Part shown: positions 5,828 through 6,395 of the stretch, in pieces
Position numbering within the stretch: the stretch's first letter is position 1
How the letters are laid out: every line of letters begins with the position of its first letter
From: Desulfobacterales bacterium
GTDB taxonomy: Bacteria > Desulfobacterota > Desulfobacteria > Desulfobacterales > C00003060
Direction: 5' to 3'
NCBI GenBank assembly: GCA_020347085.1
Contig: CP070769.1
Span: 463,368-469,762 of the forward strand
Length of the DNA: 6,395 bases
Notes under the pieces: model-generated
The model's input: the letters and a program-made list of their open reading frames with translations, nothing else
Databases searched by the model: none
Told to the model about the DNA's origin: nothing
Translations under genes and position numbers: made by a program

Positions 5828-6106
5828 CTAGCGAGCCTTTCTCTTGGATGCCTTGAGGGGATTGATCTTGGTATTTTTGACCTGGGCATCCTTTGTAACA
5901 TGGGTGGCAAAGTTACAGTCCCCATTTTTCCACTTGATTGCAGGATCTGGATAGGCTGTGCAATACCAGCCAAAAGAAAACTCTGAAGCTCGATCACATC
6001 CATGGCATTCCTCCACGATCGGGTGGCAGCCGCCACCATTGAAAGAACAACCCTTCTTTGTCATGAAAATGCACTCCAAGCTTTCCTTTACAGTGGTACA
6101 AACCAT
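5828..6106 (-). CDS. PxxKW family cysteine-rich protein
   Basis: This is a 92-residue, soluble-looking protein with no signal peptide or membrane segment. It has eight cysteines (residues 3, 12, 20, 27, 34, 37, 49, 64), including a CxxC pair at 34-37. The family-naming motif is P55-A-I-K58-W59 inside YPDPAIKWKNGDC. The N-terminal half, KKGCSFNGGGCHPIVEECHGC (split: KKGCSF 17-22, GGGCHP 24-29, EECHGC 32-37), and the basic tail KINPLKASKRKAR also fit what I recall of this family from Desulfobacteraceae-like genomes. The cysteine spacing suggests metal binding (zinc or iron-sulfur), but function is not established. I start it at ATG 6106-6104 rather than the in-frame GTG at 6115, because that GTG lies within a near-perfect ribosome binding site. 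The gene has its own promoter and is probably monocistronic. It ends in TAG and converges with the aminotransferase gene. Confidence 0.88.
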   Translation of the reverse strand: MVCTTVKESLECIFMTKKGCSFNGGGCHPIVEECHGCDRASEFSFGWYCTAYPDPAIKWKNGDCNFATHVTKDAQVKNTKINPLKASKRKAR

Positions 6107-6110
6107 CGGA

Positions 6111-6122
6111 ATCACCCCCTTT
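6111..6122 (-). promoter_or_regulatory. Strong ribosome binding site of the PxxKW gene
   Basis: On the minus strand AAAGGGGGTGAT (6122 down to 6111) closely matches the complement of the 16S rRNA 3' end (AAGGAGGTGAT). Eight bases separate the G-run from ATG 6106. It contains an in-frame GTG (6115-6113), which rules out that codon as the likely start. Confidence 0.8.
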
Positions 6123-6171
6123 CCATTTGTTGTCAGTTGATGATCTTGCCAATTGAGAGCAAAACTTTATA

Positions 6172-6200
6172 TTTTTATCAACTCACTTTCGACTTGTCAA
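6172..6200 (-). promoter_or_regulatory. Sigma70-type promoter of the PxxKW gene
   Basis: Reading the minus strand, a perfect -35 hexamer TTGACA (6200-6195) is followed by a 17-base spacer and an A+T-rich -10 region starting TAAAAA (6177-6172), continuing into TATAAA. Transcription would begin near 6165 and give a leader of about 60 bases. The position and strand fit the gene at 5828-6106. Confidence 0.6.
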
Positions 6201-6395
6201 CAAGATTTTGGATACCTCGAAATTTGTCATGCAAGCAGCTTTTCTTTGAGCTGGACTGGTACAATTGACTAAGCGGGAAGCTTCTCTTGTATTCAGGGGA
6301 CATTCATGATAAATTAAAAATATAGATCTATAAACAAAACTAAGGATAAAGATTTAACTATTTGAAAACACCACCGCATACAGGCAATCCGATTC
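6201..6395. other. AT-rich right edge with no supported gene
   Basis: No ORF with convincing coding character was found here. The region contains a perfect 12-base palindrome, TATAGATCTATA (6321-6332), and a small palindrome GAAGCTTC (6277-6284). A frame open to the right edge from TTG 6362 has no well-placed ribosome binding site (AGGA at 6343-6346 is too distant), so it is not called as a gene. The A+T richness suggests an upstream regulatory region for a plus-strand gene beyond the window. Confidence 0.4.

Noticed and set aside
6002..6268. Plus-strand open frame of 88 codons
   Set aside because: It overlaps the start, ribosome binding site and promoter of the well-supported minus-strand PxxKW gene and shows no recognisable protein features.
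6265..6295. Plus-strand promoter-like pair TTGACT and TATTCA
   Set aside because: The spacer is 19 bases, outside the usual range, both hexamers are imperfect, and no gene clearly follows.

Overview
The window looks like ordinary chromosomal DNA from a Gram-negative, probably sulfate-reducing-type bacterium (Desulfobacterota, old Deltaproteobacteria). The best taxonomic hint is the small minus-strand gene at 5828-6106. It matches the PxxKW cysteine-rich family, which I know mainly from Desulfobacteraceae-like genomes. Base composition is balanced and ribosome binding sites are typical. No mobile element, CRISPR array, tRNA or rRNA gene was seen.

Layout. Positions 1-197 are a leader region with a strong palindrome and a set of mutually exclusive inverted repeats. 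They precede argC (198-1235, arginine biosynthesis). After a 153-base gap comes truA (1389-2213, tRNA pseudouridine synthase), which I start at a TTG rather than at the upstream ATG. A consensus-like sigma70 promoter (2241-2269) then drives a ClC chloride channel/transporter gene. Its membrane part (2338-3732) is separated from the rest of its cytoplasmic CBS module (3736-4092) by one in-frame UAG codon. A 463-base stretch (4093-4555) holds no intact gene. It contains a short possible remnant of a GcvT-like C-terminus and a nested inverted repeat. Next is a class I aminotransferase of the aspartate type (4556-5749). It converges with the PxxKW gene across a 78-base gap carrying a perfect inverted repeat. 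The PxxKW gene has its own clear promoter and a very strong ribosome binding site. The last 195 bases are AT-rich with no gene that I can support.

How the genes relate. argC, truA, the ClC gene and the aminotransferase lie on the same strand, but the gaps, the internal promoter and the unrelated roles argue against one functional operon. ArgC and an aspartate-type aminotransferase both serve amino-acid metabolism but need not be co-regulated.

I found no convincing new multi-gene system. The observations most worth checking are the single UAG that splits the ClC-CBS gene at a position where relatives carry a sense codon, the possible GcvT remnant, and the uncharacterised PxxKW protein with its well-defined expression signals.
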